DNA from: JANRKB01 sp033763695
Lineage (GTDB): Bacteria; Planctomycetota; Phycisphaerae; Phycisphaerales; UBA1924
Reading direction: 5' to 3'
Length of the DNA: 64,000 nucleotides
NCBI GenBank assembly: GCA_033763695.1
Contig: JANRKB010000043.1
Coordinates: 62,001-126,000 of the forward strand
Numbering within the stretch: the first letter of the stretch is position 1; each line of letters opens with the position of its first letter. Below the pieces are notes generated by a model. It was not told the origin of the DNA. It worked only from the letters and a program-made list of their open reading frames with translations, and ran no database searches. Below, piece by piece: positions 33,515 to 42,800 of this stretch. Position numbers and translations under genes: made by a program.

Positions 33515-34645
33515 GTGCTGCGTGTTGCGATTCAGATGCTCTTCGGCGATCGCACCAAGTACCTCACGCTGGTGCTCGGTCTGGCATTCGCCACCATGCT
33601 GATCAACCAGCAGGCGTCGATCTTCCTCGGCCTGCTCATCCGCTCCACGGGCATCCTGCAGAACATCAGCCAGCCAGACCTGTGGGTGACCGACCCGAGC
33701 ACGCGCTTCATCGTTGAGTATCGCGCGCTGGCCGATCGCAAACTAGATCGCGTGCGCTCCGTGCCCGGCGTAGCGTGGGCCGAGCCGCTGTTCACCAACC
33801 TTGGCATCGTGGAACTCAACAACGGCCGCTTTCAGCGTGTGCAGATCATCGGCCTGCCGCGATCGAGCCTCATCGGCCGCCCGCCGGAGATGACCAAGGG
33901 GCACATCGACGACTTGCGTGCACCCGACGCGGTGGTGGTCGAAGAGAGCTCGCGTGAGAAGCTCGACGGCGTACAGGTGGGTGAAGTGCTCAAGCTCAAC
34001 GACGCTCGCGCGATCGTGGTGGGCTACTGCCGCGCAAAGAAGGGCTTTGACTCCAACGCCGTCATTTATACCACCTACGACAACGCGCTGAAGTTCACGC
34101 CCACCGGCAGCAAGGCGATCTCGTACATTCTCGTCAAGGTGCAGGACCCGGCACGGCTCGAGGAAGTCCGCGCGAGCATCAACGCGATCGACGGTGCCGC
34201 GGCCTTCACCCGCAACGAGTTCGCCCTCCGCACCATCGACTACATCCTCAAGGACACCGGCATCGGCATCAACTTCGGCATCACGATCGTGCTGGGCTTC
34301 TTCGTCGGCCTGCTGCTCTCGGCGGCGATCTTCTATCAGTTCACGATCGAGAACCTGCGGAACTTTGCCGTGCTCAAGGCGATGGGCACGCACACACGCA
34401 CGCTCGCGGCGATGGTCATCGCGCAGGCGCTGATCGTGGGCATCATCGGCTTCGGGATCGGCCTGGGCATCGCGGCCATCTTCACGCTCATGCTGCGCAA
34501 CGCGAACGCGGAGCTCGACACGCTGCTGCCGTGGCAACTGGTGGCGGGCTCGTTCGTCGCGATCATCGTGTGCATCGTGCTGGCGAGCCTGCTGAGTTTG
34601 TGGCGGGTTGTGCGCGTGCCGCCGGGGGTCGTCTTCAGCTCCTAA
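33515..34645 (+). CDS. FtsX-like ABC transporter permease, DevC-type
   Basis: A 376-residue permease with an N-terminal span (YLTLVLGLAFATMLINQQ), a periplasmic domain of about 220 residues, and three C-terminal spans. FAVLKAMGTHTRTLAAMVIAQ is the coupling-helix region of this family. In cyanobacteria the DevC permease works with an adaptor DevB and an ATPase DevA. Here the adaptor follows 35 bp later but no ATPase gene is present on either side, so the ATPase must be encoded elsewhere or shared, for example with the MacB-type ATPase at 15092. Start codon GTG. Confidence 0.9.
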   Translation: MLRVAIQMLFGDRTKYLTLVLGLAFATMLINQQASIFLGLLIRSTGILQNISQPDLWVTDPSTRFIVEYRALADRKLDRVRSVPGVAWAEPLFTNLGIVELNNGRFQRVQIIGLPRSSLIGRPPEMTKGHIDDLRAPDAVVVEESSREKLDGVQVGEVLKLNDARAIVVGYCRAKKGFDSNAVIYTTYDNALKFTPTGSKAISYILVKVQDPARLEEVRASINAIDGAAAFTRNEFALRTIDYILKDTGIGINFGITIVLGFFVGLLLSAAIFYQFTIENLRNFAVLKAMGTHTRTLAAMVIAQALIVGIIGFGIGLGIAAIFTLMLRNANAELDTLLPWQLVAGSFVAIIVCIVLASLLSLWRVVRVPPGVVFSS

Positions 34646-34680
34646 CTTCGTGACTCCGTGACTTTCGGACTTTCTTTCCC
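34646..34680 (+). promoter_or_regulatory. Pyrimidine-rich leader of the adaptor gene
   Basis: CTTCGTGACTCCGTGACTTT followed by CGGACTTTCTTTCCC directly before the ATG. The word CTTCGTGACT is shared with the leaders at 15006 and 30045. There is no Shine-Dalgarno. Confidence 0.6.
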
Positions 34681-35724
34681 ATGATCAAGTACGCCACCAT
34701 CCTGCTCGCCATCGTCGGCACCTGCATCGGGCTCTACACCGTCGGCACGGCGTACGAGATCGAGAAGCCGCTCGAACTTTCGCGCCCGCCCGTGGTCAAC
34801 CCATTCCCGCGCGGGATCGCCAGCATCGGCACCGTCGAACCCCGCGATCGCGTGATCGAACTCGGCGTGCCCGAGCCGGGTCTGGTCAGCGAAGTGCTCG
34901 TGCAAGTTGGCGATGTCGTCAAGGCTGGCCAGCCGCTGCTGCGACTCGACGACAGGGCGCGACGGGCGGATCTGCTGCGTGCGCACGCCGCGGTGCAGGT
35001 CGCGACGTCGGAGGTTGATCGATGGAAGGCGATCCCGCGAGCCGAAGATCTGCCGCCGCTGGAAGCCGCGGTCGCCGCGGCCCAGGCCCGCGTCGCGGAC
35101 CTCTCAGACAAGCAGCGTCTCATCGCCGACGCCCTGCAACGCGGTGCCGCAACGCAGCGCGACCTGACCAGCGCAACGCTCGCGACCGATGCCGCCAAGG
35201 CCGACCTGCAACAGGCACAGACGAGCCTCGCACGCCTCCAGGCGGGCGGCTGGAAGGCGGACTTGGGCGTGGTGCAGGCGCAGCTCGCGTCGAATCAGGC
35301 CGAGGTCGATGCACTGACGATCCTCATTGATCGCCTGACGATCCGTGCGCCGCGCGATGCAACCGTCCTTCGTCGCAACGTCGAACCCGGCACGCTCGCC
35401 GCCCTCGACGCCACCCGCCCGGTGCTCGTCCTCGGTGATCTGTCGCAGATGTCGATTCGCGCACTCGTAGACGAGGAAGACCTCGCACTCGTCACGAAGG
35501 GGGCCAAGGCGCAGGCCCGTACGCGCGGCGCGGTTCAGGCACCGATCGATCTCGCACTGCGGCGGATCGAGCCCTACGCCCGCGCCAAGACCACGCTCAG
35601 CGGCAGCACCACCGAACGCGTCGACACCCGCGTCGTCGAGGTCGTCTTCGATATCGTGACGCCGCCGACGGTGACCATCGTGCCCGGACAGGTCGTCGAT
35701 GTCTTCGTTGAATCACCCAAGTAA
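34681..35724 (+). CDS. HlyD-family adaptor protein, DevB-type
   Basis: A 347-residue membrane fusion protein. It has an N-terminal anchor (residues 4-22), a lipoyl-like half with GLVSEVLVQVGDVVKAGQPL near residues 76-95, a coiled-coil hairpin of about 110 residues, the second half LTIRAPRDATVLRRNVEPGT and a barrel domain ending VTIVPGQVVDVFVESPK. It should pair with the permease encoded just upstream. No outer-membrane partner is adjacent, though a TolC-like protein is encoded at 17201. The gene ends 55 bp before the converging tsaB. Confidence 0.9.
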   Translation: MIKYATILLAIVGTCIGLYTVGTAYEIEKPLELSRPPVVNPFPRGIASIGTVEPRDRVIELGVPEPGLVSEVLVQVGDVVKAGQPLLRLDDRARRADLLRAHAAVQVATSEVDRWKAIPRAEDLPPLEAAVAAAQARVADLSDKQRLIADALQRGAATQRDLTSATLATDAAKADLQQAQTSLARLQAGGWKADLGVVQAQLASNQAEVDALTILIDRLTIRAPRDATVLRRNVEPGTLAALDATRPVLVLGDLSQMSIRALVDEEDLALVTKGAKAQARTRGAVQAPIDLALRRIEPYARAKTTLSGSTTERVDTRVVEVVFDIVTPPTVTIVPGQVVDVFVESPK

Positions 35725-35779
35725 GAGCGCTCGCACGTCCGCGTGAGCAACGCGCCCGACCTCGCGCGACCCATCCGCC

Positions 35780-36532
35780 TCACGGCGTCGCGGCTCGCTT
35801 GGCCTTCAGAGCACGCCACTTCACCACCGCCTCCGGCTCGCGCGGATAGATCGGCGCGAGTTGCAGTGGATCAATCGGCTGACCCACCATCGACGCCAGC
35901 AGCGCACACGCCCCGGCATCAAAGCGTGGCGCTTTGATCACCATGCCGAGCCTCGCCGCTTCTTCCCGCATCGACTGAGGCAAGTACTGATCGGCGATCA
36001 GTCGCGCAACGCCGAGCGATGCAAGGCCAGCCGCGCCGAGCAACTGCCCATCGCCGCGAGGCGTCGGTGCGCCCGCGTCGCCGCGAGGCTCAAAGCAGGT
36101 GGCGAAGCTGTCCTCGCCCTTGCTGGCGAGCGCGACGGCGAACGGCGCCGTGCCGCTCACCTGCTGGGCCACGACCTGCGCACTGGGCACGCCCACGCAC
36201 GCGGCTCCGAGCGCGTCGCTCATCATCTTGGCCGCACTGATCGCCATGCGAAGTGCCGTGAAACCGCCGGGGCCGACGGACACACCCACGACGCCGACAT
36301 CACGCGGCCGAACACCGGCGCGGGCGCACGCCCGATCAATCGCGGGGAGCAGATCGTCGTCCTGTCCCTTATCGGGTGCGAGCGATTCGACGCAGAGAAG
36401 TTCAAACGGCCCGCCGAGGATTGCGCCGCCGCGTGCGAGAGCCACGCCGGTCGACGCCGTGCCCGCCCACGGCCCGCCTTCGTGGGCCGTGGGATTGCTG
36501 ATCTCGATGGCGAGCAGAACGCGTCGGTTCAC
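35780..36532 (-). CDS. tsaB: tRNA t6A biosynthesis protein TsaB
   Basis: A 250-residue ASKHA-fold protein, partner of TsaD in making threonylcarbamoyladenosine at position 37 of ANN-reading tRNAs. The family motif GPGGFTALRMAISAAKMMSD corresponds to the usual GPGSFTGLRIG segment, and the C-terminal YPREPEAVVKW resembles other TsaB ends. The N-terminal strand LLAIEISNPTAHEGG is longer than usual before the conserved region. It starts at a GTG with TACGCT 6 nt upstream and no Shine-Dalgarno. Confidence 0.88.
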   Translation of the reverse strand: MNRRVLLAIEISNPTAHEGGPWAGTASTGVALARGGAILGGPFELLCVESLAPDKGQDDDLLPAIDRACARAGVRPRDVGVVGVSVGPGGFTALRMAISAAKMMSDALGAACVGVPSAQVVAQQVSGTAPFAVALASKGEDSFATCFEPRGDAGAPTPRGDGQLLGAAGLASLGVARLIADQYLPQSMREEAARLGMVIKAPRFDAGACALLASMVGQPIDPLQLAPIYPREPEAVVKWRALKAKRAATP

Positions 36533-36538
36533 GAATCA

Positions 36539-36544
36539 AGCGTA
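36539..36544 (-). promoter_or_regulatory. -10-like box (TACGCT) 6 nt before GTG start of tsaB
   Basis: TACGCT, TGATTC, GTG on the minus strand. It is the same hexamer and spacing as at 705-719. Confidence 0.45.
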
Positions 36545-36701
36545 AGCGGCGCAGGGCGAGGATACCGATCGCGGCTCACGGCACCGGGCGGGGCATTTCG
36601 CAAGACGGCATCGTCACCGGCGTGGTACGCTTTCTCGCCCATGTGATCAGCCGCCGACGTGCGGCGTGTGCTGGTCGCACGGCATCCTCAGGAAGTCCGC
36701 C

Positions 36702-37625
36702 ATGCCCACGATTGCTCGGCGTCGCTCGCTCGGCTCGACCTCGATCGCCGGATTCACGCTCGCCGTTGCCGCGGCATGCGCTGCACCGTGTGCCGCCCAG
36801 CCCCAGACCCAATCCCAGCAGCAGACCCAGCCTGCAGCGAATGACGCAACGGCCTCGACCGCCGCATCGCATGATGAGTCGCGGCTGACCCTGCGGGTTG
36901 AGCCAGTAGTCTGGTACGCGGGCTACAGCGGCAAGCTGCGCATGCCCGGACAGTCGCTCGGCTCGTCCAAAACCACTGTCGGCGAGCTCGACGGCGACAG
37001 TCCGCGCCTCACGCCCTCAGGAAGCGTCCTCATCAGCAGCGACAAATGGTCGTTCGGGCTGGGGGGTACGGCATTCTCGATCAACGATCGCTCGGTGCAG
37101 ATCGGCCGCGCCGGTGAACTCGGCTCGATCAGCTATGCCGCGGGCGACACGCTCACGTCGTCGTTCGACTTCAACATGCTCGAGGCCACCGTCGGCTATC
37201 GCCTGGGCCGCTGGGAGCTCGACGACCGCGCCAAAAGCGGCATCAAGCTCACCCCCGAACTGCACGCCTTCGCCGGTGCACGCATGTATGACCTCGAATA
37301 CGACTTGGCCCGCACCCAAGGCGGCAGCCTCACGCTGGATCGCACGTTTATCGAAGCGATCGCCGGTCTGCGCGGCTCGCTCCGCATCGCGGAACGTTTC
37401 AGCGTCGATGTCACCGTCGATCTGGGCGGCATGGGCGGCGGCAACCGCTCATCATTTTCATGGGATGTGATGGCCGGCTTTTCGTGGCAGCCTGTGGATC
37501 ACTTGGGGATTCTCGTGGGATATCGCAATCTCGCCTTTGATCTTGAGAGCGGCGACGGCACCGGCAAGTTCCGCCACGACGGCGCGATCGCGGGCCTGTA
37601 TTTCGGCCTTGATCTGCGATTCTGA
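36702..37625 (+). CDS. Outer-membrane beta-barrel protein
   Basis: A 307-residue exported protein. The signal peptide ends near residue 33 (APCAAQ-PQ), followed by a Gln/Pro/Ala-rich linker, then a series of amphipathic strands with alternating residues ending in the C-terminal aromatic LYFGLDLRF, the signature of an outer-membrane barrel. Strand pairs such as SGKLRMPG and HLGILVGYRNLAFDLESG suggest eight to ten strands. The role (porin, adhesin or structural) is unknown. AGGAAG lies 6 nt before ATG 36702. A TACGCT box at 36626-36631 is a possible promoter about 60 nt upstream. Confidence 0.82.
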   Translation: MPTIARRRSLGSTSIAGFTLAVAAACAAPCAAQPQTQSQQQTQPAANDATASTAASHDESRLTLRVEPVVWYAGYSGKLRMPGQSLGSSKTTVGELDGDSPRLTPSGSVLISSDKWSFGLGGTAFSINDRSVQIGRAGELGSISYAAGDTLTSSFDFNMLEATVGYRLGRWELDDRAKSGIKLTPELHAFAGARMYDLEYDLARTQGGSLTLDRTFIEAIAGLRGSLRIAERFSVDVTVDLGGMGGGNRSSFSWDVMAGFSWQPVDHLGILVGYRNLAFDLESGDGTGKFRHDGAIAGLYFGLDLRF

Positions 37626-37736
37626 GGCCGCAAGGCTGCGCTTCCACGCGATGCGGCCACTCCCCACTTTGCGTCATGCACACCCGCCGCCCGTTTGTCA
37701 AGTGCCTACTCCGATGAAGTTTACGACACGTGCGCA

Positions 37737-37765
37737 TTGACCTGTGCGAGCGCACACGCGATACT
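37737..37765 (+). promoter_or_regulatory. Sigma70 promoter of the HU gene with spacer palindrome
   Basis: TTGACC (37737-37742), a 17-bp spacer and GATACT (37760-37765). The spacer contains the perfect palindrome TGTGCGAGCGCACA (37743-37756), which RNA polymerase and a dimeric repressor could not occupy together. The transcript would start near 37772, giving a leader of about 297 nt. In the 443-bp gap 37626-38068 I see no gene; the leader holds CAGATG...CATCTG, GGACA...TGTCC and CGCCC...GGGCG stems. Confidence 0.65.
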
Positions 37766-38068
37766 GGAGACCCAGATGTGCCCTGCCCGCGCATCTGGCG
37801 TCTGAACTCCGCAGCGCCGTCGCCGACGTCTTTGTGACGCTGGTGCCTTCGACGCGTGCGGCATGCAGGACGGCTTCGAGGGCTTTCGTGTGGGTGGGTG
37901 GACAGGATGTCCGCCCAAGCAAGTGGTGGGCGCTTCTGGTTGTTCCCGCGAGGAATGAACAGCGGCGCGATGCGTTGCCAACCGCGAGCAGTGGTCCATG
38001 GATGGTTCGATGTTCAGCGCCCGCGTGACTCGCACGCGGCTTCGTGGTCTTCCTTTTGAGGCAGCCTT

Positions 38069-38395
38069 ATGCCTTCCACCGTCACCAAGAAGGACCTCAT
38101 CGAACGCATCGCCGATCGCACAAGCCTCAAGCGGGTCACCGTGAAGAAGGCCGTGCAGGAGTTCCTTGATCAGGTCATCGTCGAGCTCAAGCGCGGCAAT
38201 CGCCTCGAGTTCCGTGACTTCGGCGTCTTTGAGATCAAAGAGCGGGCCGCCCGCACCGCCCAGAACCCCAAGACGCTCCAGCGCGTCGAGGTTCCCCCCA
38301 AGAAGACCGTCAAGTTCAAGGTCGGTCGCCTCATGCGCGAAAGCATCGATCGCACCCCCGTCGGCGGGGCGGCGTCGGGCGCCAAGAAGGCCTGA
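38069..38395 (+). CDS. HU/IHF-family DNA-binding protein
   Basis: A 108-residue nucleoid protein. Helices 1-2 are KKDLIERIADRTSLKRVTVK, then the beta-arm region LEFRDFGVFEIKERAARTAQ with the NP at the arm tip (QNPKT), and a Gly/Ala/Lys-rich tail. The arm sequence ARTAQNPKT is intermediate between HU (GRNPQTG) and planctomycete variants. It bends and compacts DNA. The start has GAGG 7 nt upstream. A weak hairpin AAGCG/CGCTT followed by TTTC downstream (38424-38440) may be a terminator. Confidence 0.94.
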   Translation: MPSTVTKKDLIERIADRTSLKRVTVKKAVQEFLDQVIVELKRGNRLEFRDFGVFEIKERAARTAQNPKTLQRVEVPPKKTVKFKVGRLMRESIDRTPVGGAASGAKKA

Positions 38396-38550
38396 GTCCG
38401 CGCGAGGCGCGGGCCATCACAAGCGACCTTCGCTTTTCGCCACCCGCGAAGGCATGTGGCTCATCGCGAGCCGCGGGGACGCGTTTCGGTGCGGCTTGGC
38501 CGCGCCTGATTCGCGCCGCTTTTCGCATGGAGTCTTGACCCACCCTTGAC

Positions 38551-38579
38551 GTGACCGCCCGTCGCCGGGTGGATATAGT
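38551..38579 (+). promoter_or_regulatory. Promoter of rho
   Basis: GTGACC (38551-38556), a 17-bp spacer and TATAGT (38574-38579), a good -10. The transcript would have a leader of about 305 nt before the rho ATG. The gap 38396-38890 (495 bp) contains no supported gene; a long leader fits the known autoregulation of rho in other bacteria. Confidence 0.55.
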
Positions 38580-38890
38580 CTTTCGTCGGCTGCGGCCTGT
38601 TCTCATCTGTCCTTGGCCCGGTCCGATGTTCCCAGTCCTTCAAGTGGCCAATCTTTCCAACGGATTGGTCGTGCCGCGTGATGACGCCATTTCGCGTCGC
38701 GTGTGGCCAAGGGTGCGTTTCCAGCCGCGCTTTGTGAGCGCGGGGGTGCCCGGCTGTCTTTCCCTGCAACGTCGCGACTGCTCGACCCAGCGCACGGCGA
38801 CGCATGAATCCGCGGCTCTTTCGCCGCCCGGCGCAGGCCAAACTCTTCTGCAACCCGCTGCGCTCGTGTTGTTCCCAGGAATCTCTCTCC

Positions 38891-40906
<2,016 letters not shown>

Positions 40907-40981
40907 GGGCTCGGCCCGACAACAAGCCCTTGAGCGAGTTCAAACACAATTGCGACAACCTCTTTCGCCAGCGAGGTTTAC

Positions 40982-42784
40982 ATGGCGACTTTGCGTTGCC
41001 CAGAGTGTCAGGCGGAATTGCGCATCAACGAGAAGGTGGCTGCCGAAGAGGGGCCGTGCCCGTACTGCGGACGCCTGATTCGGCGCTCGCACATCGGTCA
41101 ATCAGCTCGCAGCGCCGCTCGACGGTCTGCCTTGGTTGTCATCGTTGCCTGCCTGGGATGCGTAGTTTTCGGCGTCGCCGGAGTTGTCGCTTATCGACTT
41201 GGCTCCGTCCAAGACCAGTCGCTCGCCGCCGCGCCAACGCTCGATGGCGCTCTCAAGACAGACTCGGCTTCGAATCCTCCCGCCGCTCGGACTCATGATT
41301 CGACGCCGACGACGGACGAGTTCTCGAGAGTATCTCCTCTAGACGCCTCAACGCCACAAGCACCACGACCAACAACCTCCGTACTTGAAGAAGTACGCGC
41401 CACGCAGGCACCGATCAGGGCGCAGGTCGAAAAGTATCTCGCGAGCGTGAAAGCCATCGTTGAAGATCCGCTCCCGTCGATCCAGTCTGAGTATCTCGTC
41501 AAAACGCCTGATGGCGGCGTCGCCGTCTCACTTGCCGGGATGTTCAAGATTTGGCAAGCCACCTCGCGCGAGCGCTGTCGGCGGCTGCTCGCAATCCGCG
41601 AAGCGGAAAACGTGCCTGCGTATCTGAAGAGCCACGTCGAGCGGGCGGCTCGTCAGTATGTCATCATTGAATCGGCCGGTCCGCTGATCGTCGGAATGCA
41701 GATTGGCGGGATCGTCCACGCGGCTCTGGACAACGATGATCGCCGCGCAGACGCATGGCGCAACGAGGCCGAGCGGTTCACAAAGAGGCAAATTGTGGAC
41801 AACGCCGCGCAACTCCGCGAAGAGTGGCCACGCGTCCTAGAGCGGGTTCAACGTGACCACCAGATCGAGCCGATGACCCTTCATCCATACACAATGAACC
41901 CCTTCATGAGCGAGCCGCATCTGATGAAGGTCTTCGACGTTCCAGATCTCTTGCCGTTTCCAACCAGCGCGGGAGACGCTCCATGGCACGGGCCGGAGTA
42001 TCGTGCCATGTACCCCAGGTACTTCCATCCAGTCGTGTTCGACGAGGACTTGGATACCACCCTATCTGGAGTCGAGAACACGCGCGGGTTCACGGTCACG
42101 CAAGAGAAACCAAATCGGCGCTTCCGCCTTGCCGTTGACGACAACCGGCGATTCGTTCTGTTTGCGGATTGTGACGTACCGATCAGCCTCCGCATCTTCC
42201 GAGATCGCATGGGAGACACCAGCGAAGATTTTCGTGAAGACTATCTCGAAACCAAGACCTTCGGACCGCGACAGGCCAAAGTGGACCTGACGCTCCCTCG
42301 CGGAATCTACTACTTTCACATCGGCGTCGGCATTCCTGATGCAACCGGCGAGAGGGCGAACGGCCTCGTTGTGCGCCTCAAGAGCACAATCTCAAAACCA
42401 CCAGAAGGACTGCTGGAGAAAGACCCGGGAGACACACCGACGTCGGCGATGCGGATTCGCTCGCTCGACAATCCGTTCTTTTGCCGCGACTCGATTGGTC
42501 CAGCTGGGGATGCCGAGGACGCATACATCTTTGAAGTCACGCGACCGGGCACCCTCAGAGTTCAGGTATCAGAACGCACGGGCCAGTGCTACGCCTTTGT
42601 CGCGCGTGGTGAAGACATTCGCCTTCGGGACTTTGTCGCCTATGAACAACCGGTCAACGGGAGTCTCAAAGACATCGAATTGGTCGGCGAACTTCAACCC
42701 GGTGTTTACGTCATTGGCGTCGCGATAAGCAGAACTCGCGACAACACGCCGTATCGGCTCGACGTGTCCTTCACGCCTCAGTAG
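40982..42784 (+). CDS. Membrane protein with N-terminal zinc ribbon and large extracytoplasmic region
   Basis: A 600-residue protein of unknown function. Residues 1-35 are a zinc ribbon (LRCPECQAELRINEK...CPYCGRLIRR), followed by one membrane span (residues 50-71), a Ser/Thr/Pro-rich linker to about residue 130, and a long extracytoplasmic region. The C-terminal 120 residues have a beta-sandwich pattern like bacterial pre-peptidase domains (DAEDAYIFEVTRPGTLRVQV). Base composition is lower in GC than the neighbours and codon use is less biased, so it may be a more recent arrival or simply evolve faster. It starts 75 bp after rho with GAGG 6 nt before the ATG. It converges on the next gene with a 16-bp gap. 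Confidence 0.75.
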   Translation: MATLRCPECQAELRINEKVAAEEGPCPYCGRLIRRSHIGQSARSAARRSALVVIVACLGCVVFGVAGVVAYRLGSVQDQSLAAAPTLDGALKTDSASNPPAARTHDSTPTTDEFSRVSPLDASTPQAPRPTTSVLEEVRATQAPIRAQVEKYLASVKAIVEDPLPSIQSEYLVKTPDGGVAVSLAGMFKIWQATSRERCRRLLAIREAENVPAYLKSHVERAARQYVIIESAGPLIVGMQIGGIVHAALDNDDRRADAWRNEAERFTKRQIVDNAAQLREEWPRVLERVQRDHQIEPMTLHPYTMNPFMSEPHLMKVFDVPDLLPFPTSAGDAPWHGPEYRAMYPRYFHPVVFDEDLDTTLSGVENTRGFTVTQEKPNRRFRLAVDDNRRFVLFADCDVPISLRIFRDRMGDTSEDFREDYLETKTFGPRQAKVDLTLPRGIYYFHIGVGIPDATGERANGLVVRLKSTISKPPEGLLEKDPGDTPTSAMRIRSLDNPFFCRDSIGPAGDAEDAYIFEVTRPGTLRVQVSERTGQCYAFVARGEDIRLRDFVAYEQPVNGSLKDIELVGELQPGVYVIGVAISRTRDNTPYRLDVSFTPQ

Positions 42785-42800
42785 CGGATTCAACGTCCCC

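Noticed and set aside
37766..38068. Known structured RNA (6S, SRP, RNase P, tmRNA) in the HU leader
   Set aside because: None of the conserved core sequences of these RNAs is present; only short isolated stems are seen.
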